Under the pieces are notes generated by a model. That model searched no databases. It saw only the letters and a program-made list of their open reading frames with translations, and had not been told where the DNA came from. Below are positions 7,297 through 11,292 of a stretch of 11,292 nucleotides of DNA, one piece after another. Origin of the DNA: an uncultured Loktanella sp. (lineage in GTDB: Bacteria; Pseudomonadota; Alphaproteobacteria; Rhodobacterales; Rhodobacteraceae); NCBI GenBank assembly GCA_913061335.1, contig CAJXTP010000078.1, positions 1-11,292 on the forward strand, read 5' to 3'. Made by a program: the position numbers and the translations under genes. Each line of letters opens with the position of its first letter. The stretch's first letter is position 1.

Positions 7297-7337
7297 GCGG
7301 TCCACATACGTCTCGGGAGGAGAAAGACGTGGGCCGC
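7297..7337 (-). repeat. CUCCUCCC hairpin 6
   Basis: ACGTCT (7308-7313) pairs with AGACGT (7325-7330). A second helix, GCGG (7297-7300) with CCGC (7334-7337) plus CC/GG, stacks below it across a 4-base bulge. The motif is at 7315-7322 in the loop. Confidence 0.82.
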
Positions 7338-7344
7338 GTCCTCA

Positions 7345-7372
7345 CAACGGATCACTCGGGAGGAGTAAGTTG
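7345..7372 (-). repeat. CUCCUCCC hairpin 5 (motif partly in the stem)
   Basis: In the minus-strand RNA, CAAC and UUACUC pair with GAGUGA and GUUG, with one G-U pair and a 3-base bulge (7349-7351). The first CUC of the motif (7358-7365) is then paired and only CUCCC is free. This copy is the exception to the open-loop pattern. Confidence 0.65.
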
Positions 7373-7386
7373 CCGCCGTGGTTGCA

Positions 7387-7418
7387 TCGGGGCCACCGGG
7401 AGGAGGTGGCAGGACCGA
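7387..7418 (-). repeat. CUCCUCCC hairpin 4
   Basis: GCCAC (7392-7396) pairs with GTGGC (7406-7410); TCGG (7387-7390) can pair with CCGA (7415-7418) across an asymmetric internal loop. The motif at 7398-7405 fills almost the whole loop; flanks resemble hairpin 3. Confidence 0.82.
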
Positions 7419-7431
7419 AACTGGTTGGTGG

Positions 7432-7461
7432 GGCGACACCCGGGAGGAGGTGGATGTCGCC
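7432..7461 (-). repeat. CUCCUCCC hairpin 3
   Basis: GGCGACA (7432-7438) pairs with TGTCGCC (7455-7461), extended by CC/GG past a one-base bulge. The motif is at 7442-7449 in the loop. Confidence 0.85.
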
Positions 7462-7473
7462 GCCGTTCCAATA

Positions 7474-7509
7474 ACCCTAGGCGTCTACAGGGAGGAGGAC
7501 GCTAAGGGT
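7474..7509 (-). repeat. CUCCUCCC hairpin 2
   Basis: GCGTC (7481-7485) pairs with GACGC (7498-7502), and after a 2x2 internal loop ACCCT (7474-7478) pairs with AGGGT (7505-7509). The loop holds the 8-base motif at 7490-7497; the ninth base of the longer CCUCCUCCC form falls in the closing pair. The ACAGGGAGGAG loop core is shared with hairpin 1. Confidence 0.85.
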
Positions 7510-7514
7510 CAGAC

Positions 7515-7548
7515 TTGATGCACTTAAACAGGGAGGAGTGTGCATCAA
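7515..7548 (-). repeat. CUCCUCCC hairpin 1 (nearest DUF1127)
   Basis: Perfect 9-bp stem TTGATGCAC (7515-7523) with GTGCATCAA (7540-7548); 16-base loop with the motif at 7531-7538. It begins 9 bases after the DUF1127 stop codon. Confidence 0.88.
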
Positions 7549-7557
7549 ATTAGTTAA

Positions 7558-7773
7558 TTAGTTGCCGTATGCAGCTTCGAATGCGATGGACTTGATGGAC
7601 GACCGGTTCAAACCAAGGTCTGCAAGTTCGCGGTTCGACAGGTTTTCCAGCTCAACAACTGTTGTGGTGTAAATTTTGCGCTGGGCGCGGGCCGCGGCGA
7701 AATTTGCGCGCAATGTTGCAAAGCGCTGTGCCAATGTGATGCCGTATGTGCGTGTCTCTGTGATAAAAGCCAT
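7558..7773 (-). CDS. DUF1127 domain small protein
   Basis: A 71-residue basic protein. The C-terminal half, TTVVELENLSNRELADLGLN followed by RSSIKSIAFEAAYGN, is the DUF1127 domain (YjiS-like): a conserved LxxLSDRxLxDIGL-type helix and an arginine/lysine-rich turn. The N-terminal half is an alanine/arginine-rich helix. Small DUF1127 proteins have been linked to RNA binding and stress adaptation; in Rhodobacter sphaeroides the homologue upstream of the CcsR RNAs (called CcaF1) is reported to affect RNA maturation and turnover. AAGAAAG (7782-7788) 8 bases before ATG is a moderate ribosome site. The hairpin array begins 9 bases after its TAA, so one transcript should carry both. It is divergent from mrp across 259 bp. 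Confidence 0.9.
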   Translation of the reverse strand: MAFITETRTYGITLAQRFATLRANFAAARAQRKIYTTTVVELENLSNRELADLGLNRSSIKSIAFEAAYGN

Positions 7774-7836
7774 GATGCTATCTTTCTTAATGTGTCTTGC
7801 GACGTATGCGGCGTATTCCGCGTTCTGTTGTGATCA

Positions 7837-7865
7837 ATATGTATGACAATGCTGCACCTGCACAA
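7837..7865 (-). promoter_or_regulatory. Possible promoter of the DUF1127-sRNA operon
   Basis: TTGTGC (7860-7865) and ACATAT (7837-7842) on the minus strand are spaced by 17 bp, predicting a start near 7830 and a leader of about 57 bases. Homologous operons are described as RpoHI/RpoHII dependent; I see no clear heat-shock sigma consensus here, so the sigma factor is open. Confidence 0.3.
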
Positions 7866-7885
7866 TCCACAATTCATCAATGCCG

Positions 7886-7904
7886 CTATGCAGCAAATGC
7901 ATAG
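7886..7904. promoter_or_regulatory. LysR-type palindrome (CTATGCA-N5-TGCATAG) upstream of DUF1127
   Basis: Perfect 7-bp inverted repeat arms separated by 5 bases, containing T-N11-A as in LysR-type sites. Its centre (7895) is about 65 bp upstream of the start predicted from the -35/-10 candidate, the usual place of a LysR-type activator site. In other alphaproteobacteria the LysR protein VtlR controls DUF1127 genes and small RNAs. It could alternatively serve mrp on the other side. Confidence 0.5.
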
Positions 7905-8032
7905 ATAAGCCTGCCCTAACGTCATGGAAATGTTGGTTAATTGGGTCGACCAGTTTGCCTGCTTGCGATTTCGGCCAAACCTGCGACATGTAGCTATGAA
8001 AATAGGCACGATATGAATTGGGACGACGGATC

Positions 8033-9106
8033 ATGGCGATAACAAAAGACGACATTCTAGGCGCGTTGGCGAAGCTCGATTTGCCCGATGGTGGCAACTT
8101 GGTCAGCCGCGATATGATCCGCGCGCTGGGCGTTGATACGGGCGCGGTGCGGTTTGTGATTGAAGCCCCCGATGCGGGTATGGCTGCCAAGATGGAACCA
8201 CAGCGTCAGGCCGCCGAGGCCGCCGTAAAAGCACTGGACGGTATCACGTCGGTATCGGTTGTTCTGACCGCGCACGGTCCTGCGCCAAAGGCTCCGGAAG
8301 CACCCAGTCTTAAAATTGGCGGTCATCCTAAGCCACAAGCAGGTCCTGCGAGGGTCACTGGCGTTGATCGCATTTTGGCGATTGGCTCTGGTAAGGGCGG
8401 CGTTGGTAAATCAACCGTGTCGTCGAACCTTGCCGTGGCCTTGGCCCGTGAAGGCCGCCGCGTCGGTCTGCTTGATGCCGATATTTATGGCCCAAGCCAG
8501 CCGCGCATGATGGGTGTCAGCAAACGCCCCGCGTCGCCTGACGGCAAAACGATTATTCCGCTAAAAGCCCACGGCGTTACGATGATGTCGATTGGTCTGA
8601 TGATGGACCCTGATAAGGCGATTGTTTGGCGTGGCCCGATGTTGATGGGCGCCTTGCAGCAAATGCTAGGTCAAGTCGAATGGGGCGAACTGGACGTGCT
8701 GATCGTTGATCTGCCGCCCGGCACTGGTGATGTGCAACTGACCCTTTGCCAGAAAACCGAACTGACTGGCGCGATTGTTGTGTCTACACCACAGGACGTG
8801 GCGCTATTGGATGCCCGCAAGGCGCTTGATATGTTCAACACGCTGAAAACCCCCGTGCTGGGCATGATCGAAAACATGTCTACATATATATGTCCCGAAT
8901 GTGGGCACGAGGCGCATATCTTTGGTCATGGCGGCGTTGCTGCTGACGCCGAACGCTTTGGCATCCCATTCCTTGGGTCCTTGCCGATTGATCTTGATAC
9001 ACGGCTCGCGGGCGATGCGGGTACACCGATTGCGGCAGGGAGCGGCCCGATGGCAGATGCCTACCGCGCGATGGCGCGGCGGTTCATTGACGGTGGCATG
9101 GCCTAA
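8033..9106 (+). CDS. mrp: Mrp/NBP35-family Fe-S cluster carrier ATPase (ApbC)
   Basis: Scaffold/carrier that delivers Fe-S clusters to apoproteins in the cytoplasm; a P-loop ATPase of 357 residues. Residues 1-85 are the MIP18/DUF59 domain (DDILGALAKLDLPDGG at its start), followed by a proline-rich linker. The deviant Walker A GSGKGGVGKST at about 118-128 is typical of Mrp/MinD proteins, LLDADIYGPSQPRMMG follows, and LIVDLPPGTGDVQLT is the Walker B region. The conserved CPEC pair (Cys 287 and 290) that binds the bridging cluster is present. ATG 8033 was preferred to TTG 8018 because MAITKDDIL matches the family start and ACGGA lies just upstream. The downstream acetyltransferase starts on the base after its stop codon, so the two are probably translationally coupled. 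Confidence 0.95.
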   Translation: MAITKDDILGALAKLDLPDGGNLVSRDMIRALGVDTGAVRFVIEAPDAGMAAKMEPQRQAAEAAVKALDGITSVSVVLTAHGPAPKAPEAPSLKIGGHPKPQAGPARVTGVDRILAIGSGKGGVGKSTVSSNLAVALAREGRRVGLLDADIYGPSQPRMMGVSKRPASPDGKTIIPLKAHGVTMMSIGLMMDPDKAIVWRGPMLMGALQQMLGQVEWGELDVLIVDLPPGTGDVQLTLCQKTELTGAIVVSTPQDVALLDARKALDMFNTLKTPVLGMIENMSTYICPECGHEAHIFGHGGVAADAERFGIPFLGSLPIDLDTRLAGDAGTPIAAGSGPMADAYRAMARRFIDGGMA

Positions 9107-9589
9107 ATGCAAATCCGGACGGCAACCCGCAGCGATGCAGATGCCGTCTGGGACCTATTGCAGCCTGTGTTTCGTGCGGGCGATACCTATGCTGTTGACC
9201 TTGATATATCAAAGGATGCGGCGCTGTCGTATTGGATGGATCAGCCTGCGGCCTGCTATGTCGCTGTGGACGCAGGCCAGATCATCGGCACCTACTATAT
9301 AAAGACAAACCAACAAGGCGGCGGCGCGCATGTGTGCAACTGCGGCTATGTTGTTGGCGTGCAGGGGCGGGGGGTGGCGACCGCGATGTGCGCTGCGTCC
9401 CAGACCCAAGCCCGCGCGCTGGGCTACCGTGCCATGCAGTTCAATTTTGTACTGACGTCAAACGCGGGCGCAATCCGGCTTTGGCACAAATTGGGTTTTG
9501 ATACTGTCGGCACGTTGCCAAACGCATTTGATCACCCCGCATTGGGCATGGTCGACGCACAGGTCATGTATAAATGGTTGGCTGACTGA
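9107..9589 (+). CDS. GNAT-family N-acetyltransferase
   Basis: Protein of 160 residues that transfers an acetyl group from acetyl-CoA; the acceptor is unknown. The order of GNAT elements is clear: beta-1 MQIRTATRSDADAVWDLL, beta-4 CNCGYVVGV, the acetyl-CoA pyrophosphate loop QGRGVATAM at about 86-94, the helix SQTQARALGYRAMQFN, and the end SNAGAIRLWHKLGFDTVGTL, typical of amino-acid or peptide N-acetyltransferases. Its ATG directly follows the mrp TAA without an intervening base and lacks a strong ribosome site, so it probably depends on translation of mrp. No terminator is visible after it; the next feature is the long non-coding stretch ahead of mraZ. Confidence 0.88.
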   Translation: MQIRTATRSDADAVWDLLQPVFRAGDTYAVDLDISKDAALSYWMDQPAACYVAVDAGQIIGTYYIKTNQQGGGAHVCNCGYVVGVQGRGVATAMCAASQTQARALGYRAMQFNFVLTSNAGAIRLWHKLGFDTVGTLPNAFDHPALGMVDAQVMYKWLAD

Positions 9590-9607
9590 TCCGACTGGGA
9601 ATATCTG

Positions 9608-9644
9608 GAATCACATTTGAATTGGGGTGCGGATTCTGCGATTC
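9608..9644. promoter_or_regulatory. Cluster of three GANTC (CcrM methylation) sites
   Basis: GAATC at 9608-9612 and GATTC at 9632-9636 and 9640-9644 lie within 37 bp, just after the acetyltransferase gene. GANTC is the target of the cell-cycle methyltransferase CcrM of alphaproteobacteria, which together with GcrA affects transcription of division genes. Sites are seen; a role is inferred. Confidence 0.45.
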
Positions 9645-9702
9645 GGGACGCATCTGACGCCACACTTTTGATGTTCCTATTTTGTCCCAGCCCTTTGCTG
9701 CC

Positions 9703-9711
9703 TGTGGATAA
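9703..9711 (-). promoter_or_regulatory. DnaA box 1
   Basis: TGTGGATAA on the plus strand is the exact reverse complement of the consensus TTATCCACA. It lies in AT-rich non-coding sequence about 490 bp before mraZ. Confidence 0.55.
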
Positions 9712-9831
9712 GTTTTTTGGGATTTTCTGGAACCATGTGGTTTCAACTCAATATTTACAACATGTAGTGACTGTTTCGTGATTGGATACAGTATCAGGGG
9801 CCAATTTTGACGCTTCAACACAAGATGTGGT

Positions 9832-9840
9832 TGTGGATAA
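9832..9840 (-). promoter_or_regulatory. DnaA box 2
   Basis: A second exact TGTGGATAA in the same orientation, 129 bp from the first and about 50 bp upstream of the possible leader promoter. DnaA could act on the promoter of the division cluster from here. Confidence 0.55.
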
Positions 9841-9883
9841 CCCTGTAAAACACCATCTTGTACCATGAATTCCCAAAAAGTTG

Positions 9884-9912
9884 TTGATCGGTGGCTGCGT
9901 ATCGGGCACTAA
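9884..9912 (+). promoter_or_regulatory. Possible promoter of the mraZ leader / UpsM-like RNA
   Basis: TTGATC (9884-9889) and CACTAA (9907-9912) with 17-bp spacing would start RNA near 9919. The hexamers are weak, but this start would give a leader of about 270 bases to mraZ and a terminated RNA of about 215 bases, close to the sizes I recall for UpsM in Rhodobacter sphaeroides. Confidence 0.3.
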
Positions 9913-9918
9913 GGATGC

Positions 9919-10134
9919 ACAGGTAACGACGAGAACATGACAACAAGGGGCGACAAAGAACCCCACGGCAAAATGCAGGTTTCATACAGGCCTCGTTTTT
10001 ACCAACGACAGATCCGGCGCGCGAGCGAGCAGACATCCCCCCAGGTGGCGCGCGCAGCTGGACATACCCGGAGACGGGACGAAAGCGGCGGATTGAGTAG
10101 TGGCAGCTTCTTCAATCCGCCCTTTTTCGTTTTG
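9919..10134 (+). ncRNA. UpsM-like small RNA: structured, terminated 5' leader of the mraZ (dcw) cluster
   Basis: The stretch ahead of mraZ folds into ordered helices and ends in an intrinsic terminator, without a credible coding frame. A long helix pairs 9922-9933 with 9992-10003 (GGTAA and ACGAG with CTCGT and TTACC, two central positions non-Watson-Crick). GGGG (9947-9950) pairs with CCCC (9961-9964). GCGCGC blocks at 10017-10022 and 10048-10053 pair. CCCG-GAGA-CGGG (10067-10078) is a GNRA tetraloop hairpin. Rhodobacter sphaeroides has an abundant RNA called UpsM at this place, made by partial termination ahead of mraZ; position, size and terminator agree. The 5' end is a guess from a weak promoter. 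Rfam identity could not be tested. Confidence 0.7.
10087..10133 (+). terminator. Intrinsic terminator within the mraZ leader
   Basis: GGCGGATTGA (10087-10096) and TCAATCCGCC (10112-10121) form a perfect 10-bp stem with a 15-base loop, followed by CTTTTTCGTTTT. It lies 58 bases before the mraZ start, so the division cluster is reached only by read-through or from a promoter between here and mraZ; I see no clear one. Confidence 0.85.
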
Positions 10135-10191
10135 AGGGCAAGAATTTAACGGCGTCATGTGGCGTCGCGGCTAAGAAAGGCCAAGTGGACA

Positions 10192-10689
10192 GTGGTTCTG
10201 AGTTTTACAGGCGAACACACCCAAAAGGTGGACGGTAAGGGGCGCATGTCGATCCCTGCTGATTTTCGTCGCGTACTCGAATCCCAAGATCCCGATTGGA
10301 CCGACGGCCTGAACCCCCGCATGTATCTTCTTTATGGCGACCACCTTAAAAAGGAACTGCACGTCTATACAGTCGAAGAATTTGGCAAATTGGTCGATAT
10401 GATCAACGCGCTGCCAAAAGGCTCTGACGCGAAAAAGAAACTTTCGCACCTCTATATCGGTCAATCCATGCGCATGGAGATCGACAAAGATGGGCGCACG
10501 GTCATGCCGATCCGCCAGCGCGAAAAGTTGGGCCTGAAGGATGGCGAGCTGTATTTCCGCGGCGTCGGCGATCACTTTGAAATTTGGAAATCCGAGACAT
10601 TCACCGAGACGGTTGTCGAAGATATGACGTCGTGGCTTGATAGCCAAGGCGATGGTTTTGACCCGCTTTCGCTTTTGGGCGAAGCATAG
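10192..10689 (+). CDS. mraZ: MraZ, transcriptional regulator of the division/cell-wall cluster
   Basis: AbrB-like DNA-binding protein of 165 residues that controls the dcw cluster, often repressing its own promoter. It contains two SpoVT/AbrB repeats: GEHTQKVDGKGRMSIPADFR at about residues 7-26 and RMEIDKDGRTVMPIRQREKL at about 100-119. GTG 10192 (MVLSFTGEH) was chosen because MraZ proteins begin just before this sequence; AGAAAGG lies 11 bases upstream. An in-frame GTG at 10159 would add 11 unrelated residues. It is the first gene of the cluster and is followed by rsmH. The last codons LSLLGEA and the stop are inside a 28-bp tandem duplication. Confidence 0.93.
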   Translation: MVLSFTGEHTQKVDGKGRMSIPADFRRVLESQDPDWTDGLNPRMYLLYGDHLKKELHVYTVEEFGKLVDMINALPKGSDAKKKLSHLYIGQSMRMEIDKDGRTVMPIRQREKLGLKDGELYFRGVGDHFEIWKSETFTETVVEDMTSWLDSQGDGFDPLSLLGEA

Positions 10690-10717
10690 CCCGCTTTCGC
10701 TTTTGGGCGAAGCAAAG
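10662..10717 (+). repeat. 28-bp tandem duplication across the mraZ stop codon
   Basis: Positions 10662-10689 and 10690-10717 are identical at 27 of 28 bases. The one difference is T10687/A10715, which turns the TAG stop of the first copy into AAG of the rsmH Shine-Dalgarno region in the second. Each copy can fold as GCTT(T)CGC-loop-GCGAAGC, giving two consecutive hairpins, or one larger hairpin between copies, just ahead of the rsmH ribosome site. Confidence 0.9.
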
Positions 10718-10726
10718 GAGGACACG

Positions 10727-11292
10727 ATGTCTGCTGCCACACCGACATCCCCACATATTCCCGTTCTGATCCGTCCGATTATCGCGGCGGTGGCCCCTGT
10801 GACAGGCGTTTGGCTTGATGGCACGTTCGGCAATGGTGGCTACACCCGTGAATTGCTGACGGCTGGGGCTGATAAAGTCATCGGCGTCGACCGTGATCCG
10901 CTTGCGTTTGAAATGGCCGCCGACTGGATTTCCGGTTTTGGCGACAAGATAGACTGCGTCGAAGGCACGTTTTCCAAGCTTGATGAATATGCGTCCGACC
11001 TTGACGGCGTTGTCCTCGACCTTGGCGTGTCGTCGATGCAGCTAGACATAGCAGAGCGTGGATTTTCGTTCATGCGTGACGGGCCGCTTGATATGCGCAT
11101 GTCGCAAACCGGTAAATCTGCCGCCGACATCTGCAATGACGAAGACGAGGCCGACATCGCGTCGATCATCTTCTTGTACGGTGAAGAACGCGCATCACGG
11201 CGCATCGCCAAGGCGATTGTTGCGGCGCGTCCACTGACGACCACGTTGCAATTGGCTAGCATCGTCGCAAGCTGTTTGCCACGGTCCAAACC
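10727..11292 (+). CDS. rsmH: 16S rRNA (cytosine1402-N4)-methyltransferase RsmH, N-terminal 188 residues (3' end outside window)
   Basis: SAM-dependent enzyme that methylates N4 of C1402 in 16S rRNA; second gene of the dcw cluster in most bacteria. The frame is open from ATG 10727 to the window edge. HIPVLIRPII at the start, WLDGTFGNGGYTRELL near residues 29-44 (SAM loop), GVDRDPLAFE near 54, VVLDLGVSSMQLD near 95 and RGFSFMRDGPLDMRM near 110 are RsmH signatures. AAGGAGG (10715-10721) five bases before ATG is the strongest Shine-Dalgarno of the window. The start of the SD overlaps the end of the tandem duplication. It follows mraZ by 37 bases in the same direction and should be co-transcribed. 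Confidence 0.95.
   Translation, partial: MSAATPTSPHIPVLIRPIIAAVAPVTGVWLDGTFGNGGYTRELLTAGADKVIGVDRDPLAFEMAADWISGFGDKIDCVEGTFSKLDEYASDLDGVVLDLGVSSMQLDIAERGFSFMRDGPLDMRMSQTGKSAADICNDEDEADIASIIFLYGEERASRRIAKAIVAARPLTTTLQLASIVASCLPRSK

Larger units (their letters stand above)
7245..7548 (-). ncRNA. Ccs/'cuckoo' small RNA array: seven CUCCUCCC hairpins downstream of a DUF1127 gene
   Basis: Reading the minus strand, seven stem-loops follow the DUF1127 stop codon, each with CUCCUCCC in or at its loop (plus-strand GGGAGGAG at 7263, 7315, 7358, 7398, 7442, 7490 and 7531; spacing 40-52 bases). Stems differ in sequence while the motif is invariant, so the loop is the conserved part. Four copies (starting 7263, 7398, 7442, 7490) have the longer CCUCCUCCC. 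The motif resembles the 3' end of 16S rRNA (anti-Shine-Dalgarno) and could pair with GGAGG in mRNAs. This matches the CcsR RNAs of Rhodobacter sphaeroides, which are co-transcribed with a DUF1127 gene, processed from the 3' UTR and induced by stress, where four RNAs are described. How this precursor is cut here is not visible. Confidence 0.9.

Noticed and set aside
7263..7538. CRISPR-like array from seven evenly spaced GGGAGGAG copies
   Set aside because: The repeat is only 8-9 bases, spacing varies from 40 to 52, each copy lies in its own inverted repeat, and no cas gene is present. The hairpin small-RNA explanation fits better.
7263..7538. GGGAGGAG copies as plus-strand ribosome sites of tandem mini-genes
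   Set aside because: No consistent start codons or frames follow them, and the U-tract, G-U pair and DUF1127 context all point to minus-strand RNA.
9564..9866. 100-codon minus-strand frame in the non-coding stretch
   Set aside because: It overlaps the end of the acetyltransferase gene, has no ribosome site or family resemblance, and its composition looks random.
9590..9918. Chromosome origin (oriC) because of DnaA boxes and AT-rich sequence
   Set aside because: Only two consensus boxes, no run of AT-rich 13-mers, and no dnaA, hemE, parAB or similar origin neighbours. Kept only as regulatory sites.
9919..10134. RNase P RNA, 6S RNA or tmRNA as identity of the mraZ leader RNA
   Set aside because: None of the conserved core sequences of these RNAs could be recognised, and the length of about 215 bases is too short for RNase P RNA.
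9937..10149. 70-codon plus-strand frame in the mraZ leader
   Set aside because: It overlaps the leader helices and runs through the terminator; arginine-rich composition and no recognisable domain suggest a chance frame.
10158..10195. MraZ-binding repeats from GTGG copies near the mraZ start
   Set aside because: GTGG occurs at 10159, 10185 and 10192 but not with the regular spacing expected for MraZ boxes, and it lies inside the leader downstream of the terminator.
10171..10833. 220-codon minus-strand frame opposite mraZ
   Set aside because: It is antisense to the clear MraZ coding sequence and runs into rsmH; no recognisable product.

Overview
The window reads as chromosomal DNA of an alphaproteobacterium of the Rhodobacterales (Roseobacter group). 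The basis is the character of the encoded proteins (pyruvate carboxylase, UvrD-type helicase, MraZ, Mrp), the mraZ-rsmH start of the division and cell-wall (dcw) cluster behind a long terminator-containing leader, and a DUF1127 gene followed by a CUCCUCCC hairpin array, an arrangement known from Rhodobacteraceae. No transposase, integrase, tRNA, rRNA or CRISPR array is visible. This looks like core genome, and its most interesting content is RNA.

Left part (1-3365, minus strand): an FMN-dependent alpha-hydroxy-acid oxidase gene lies upstream of a pyruvate carboxylase gene that runs out of the window. The first can make pyruvate from a hydroxy acid such as lactate; the second carboxylates pyruvate to oxaloacetate. 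A LacI-type palindrome lies between them, on a possible pyc promoter. Divergent from this pair is a complete UvrD/PcrA-family helicase gene (3519-5960). It ends tail-to-tail, stop codons overlapping, with a LysE/RhtB exporter gene. The exporter gene is divergent from an Lrp/AsnC regulator gene across 72 bp that hold a 13-bp palindrome and two promoter-like signals placed so close to the start codons that both mRNAs may be leaderless.

Middle part (7078-7904, minus strand): a DUF1127 gene is followed within 10 bases by seven tandem hairpins, each carrying CUCCUCCC in or at its loop. The last hairpin has a U-tract and serves as terminator. This matches the Ccs / 'cuckoo' small RNA family of Rhodobacteraceae, with more hairpins than I expected. 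Upstream lies a promoter-like sequence with a LysR-type palindrome centred about 65 bp before the predicted start. Beyond the terminator is an unlisted 27-codon ORF for a hydrophobic peptide. Its Shine-Dalgarno sequence lies in the loop, and its start codon in the stem, of an 8-bp hairpin.

Right part (8033-11292, plus strand): mrp (Fe-S carrier ATPase) is directly abutted by a GNAT acetyltransferase gene. A 600-bp non-coding stretch follows with three clustered GANTC sites, two consensus DnaA boxes, and a structured leader ending in a strong intrinsic terminator. This leader corresponds in position and size to the UpsM small RNA upstream of mraZ in Rhodobacter. Then come mraZ and the 5' part of rsmH, separated by a 28-bp tandem duplication that spans the mraZ stop codon.
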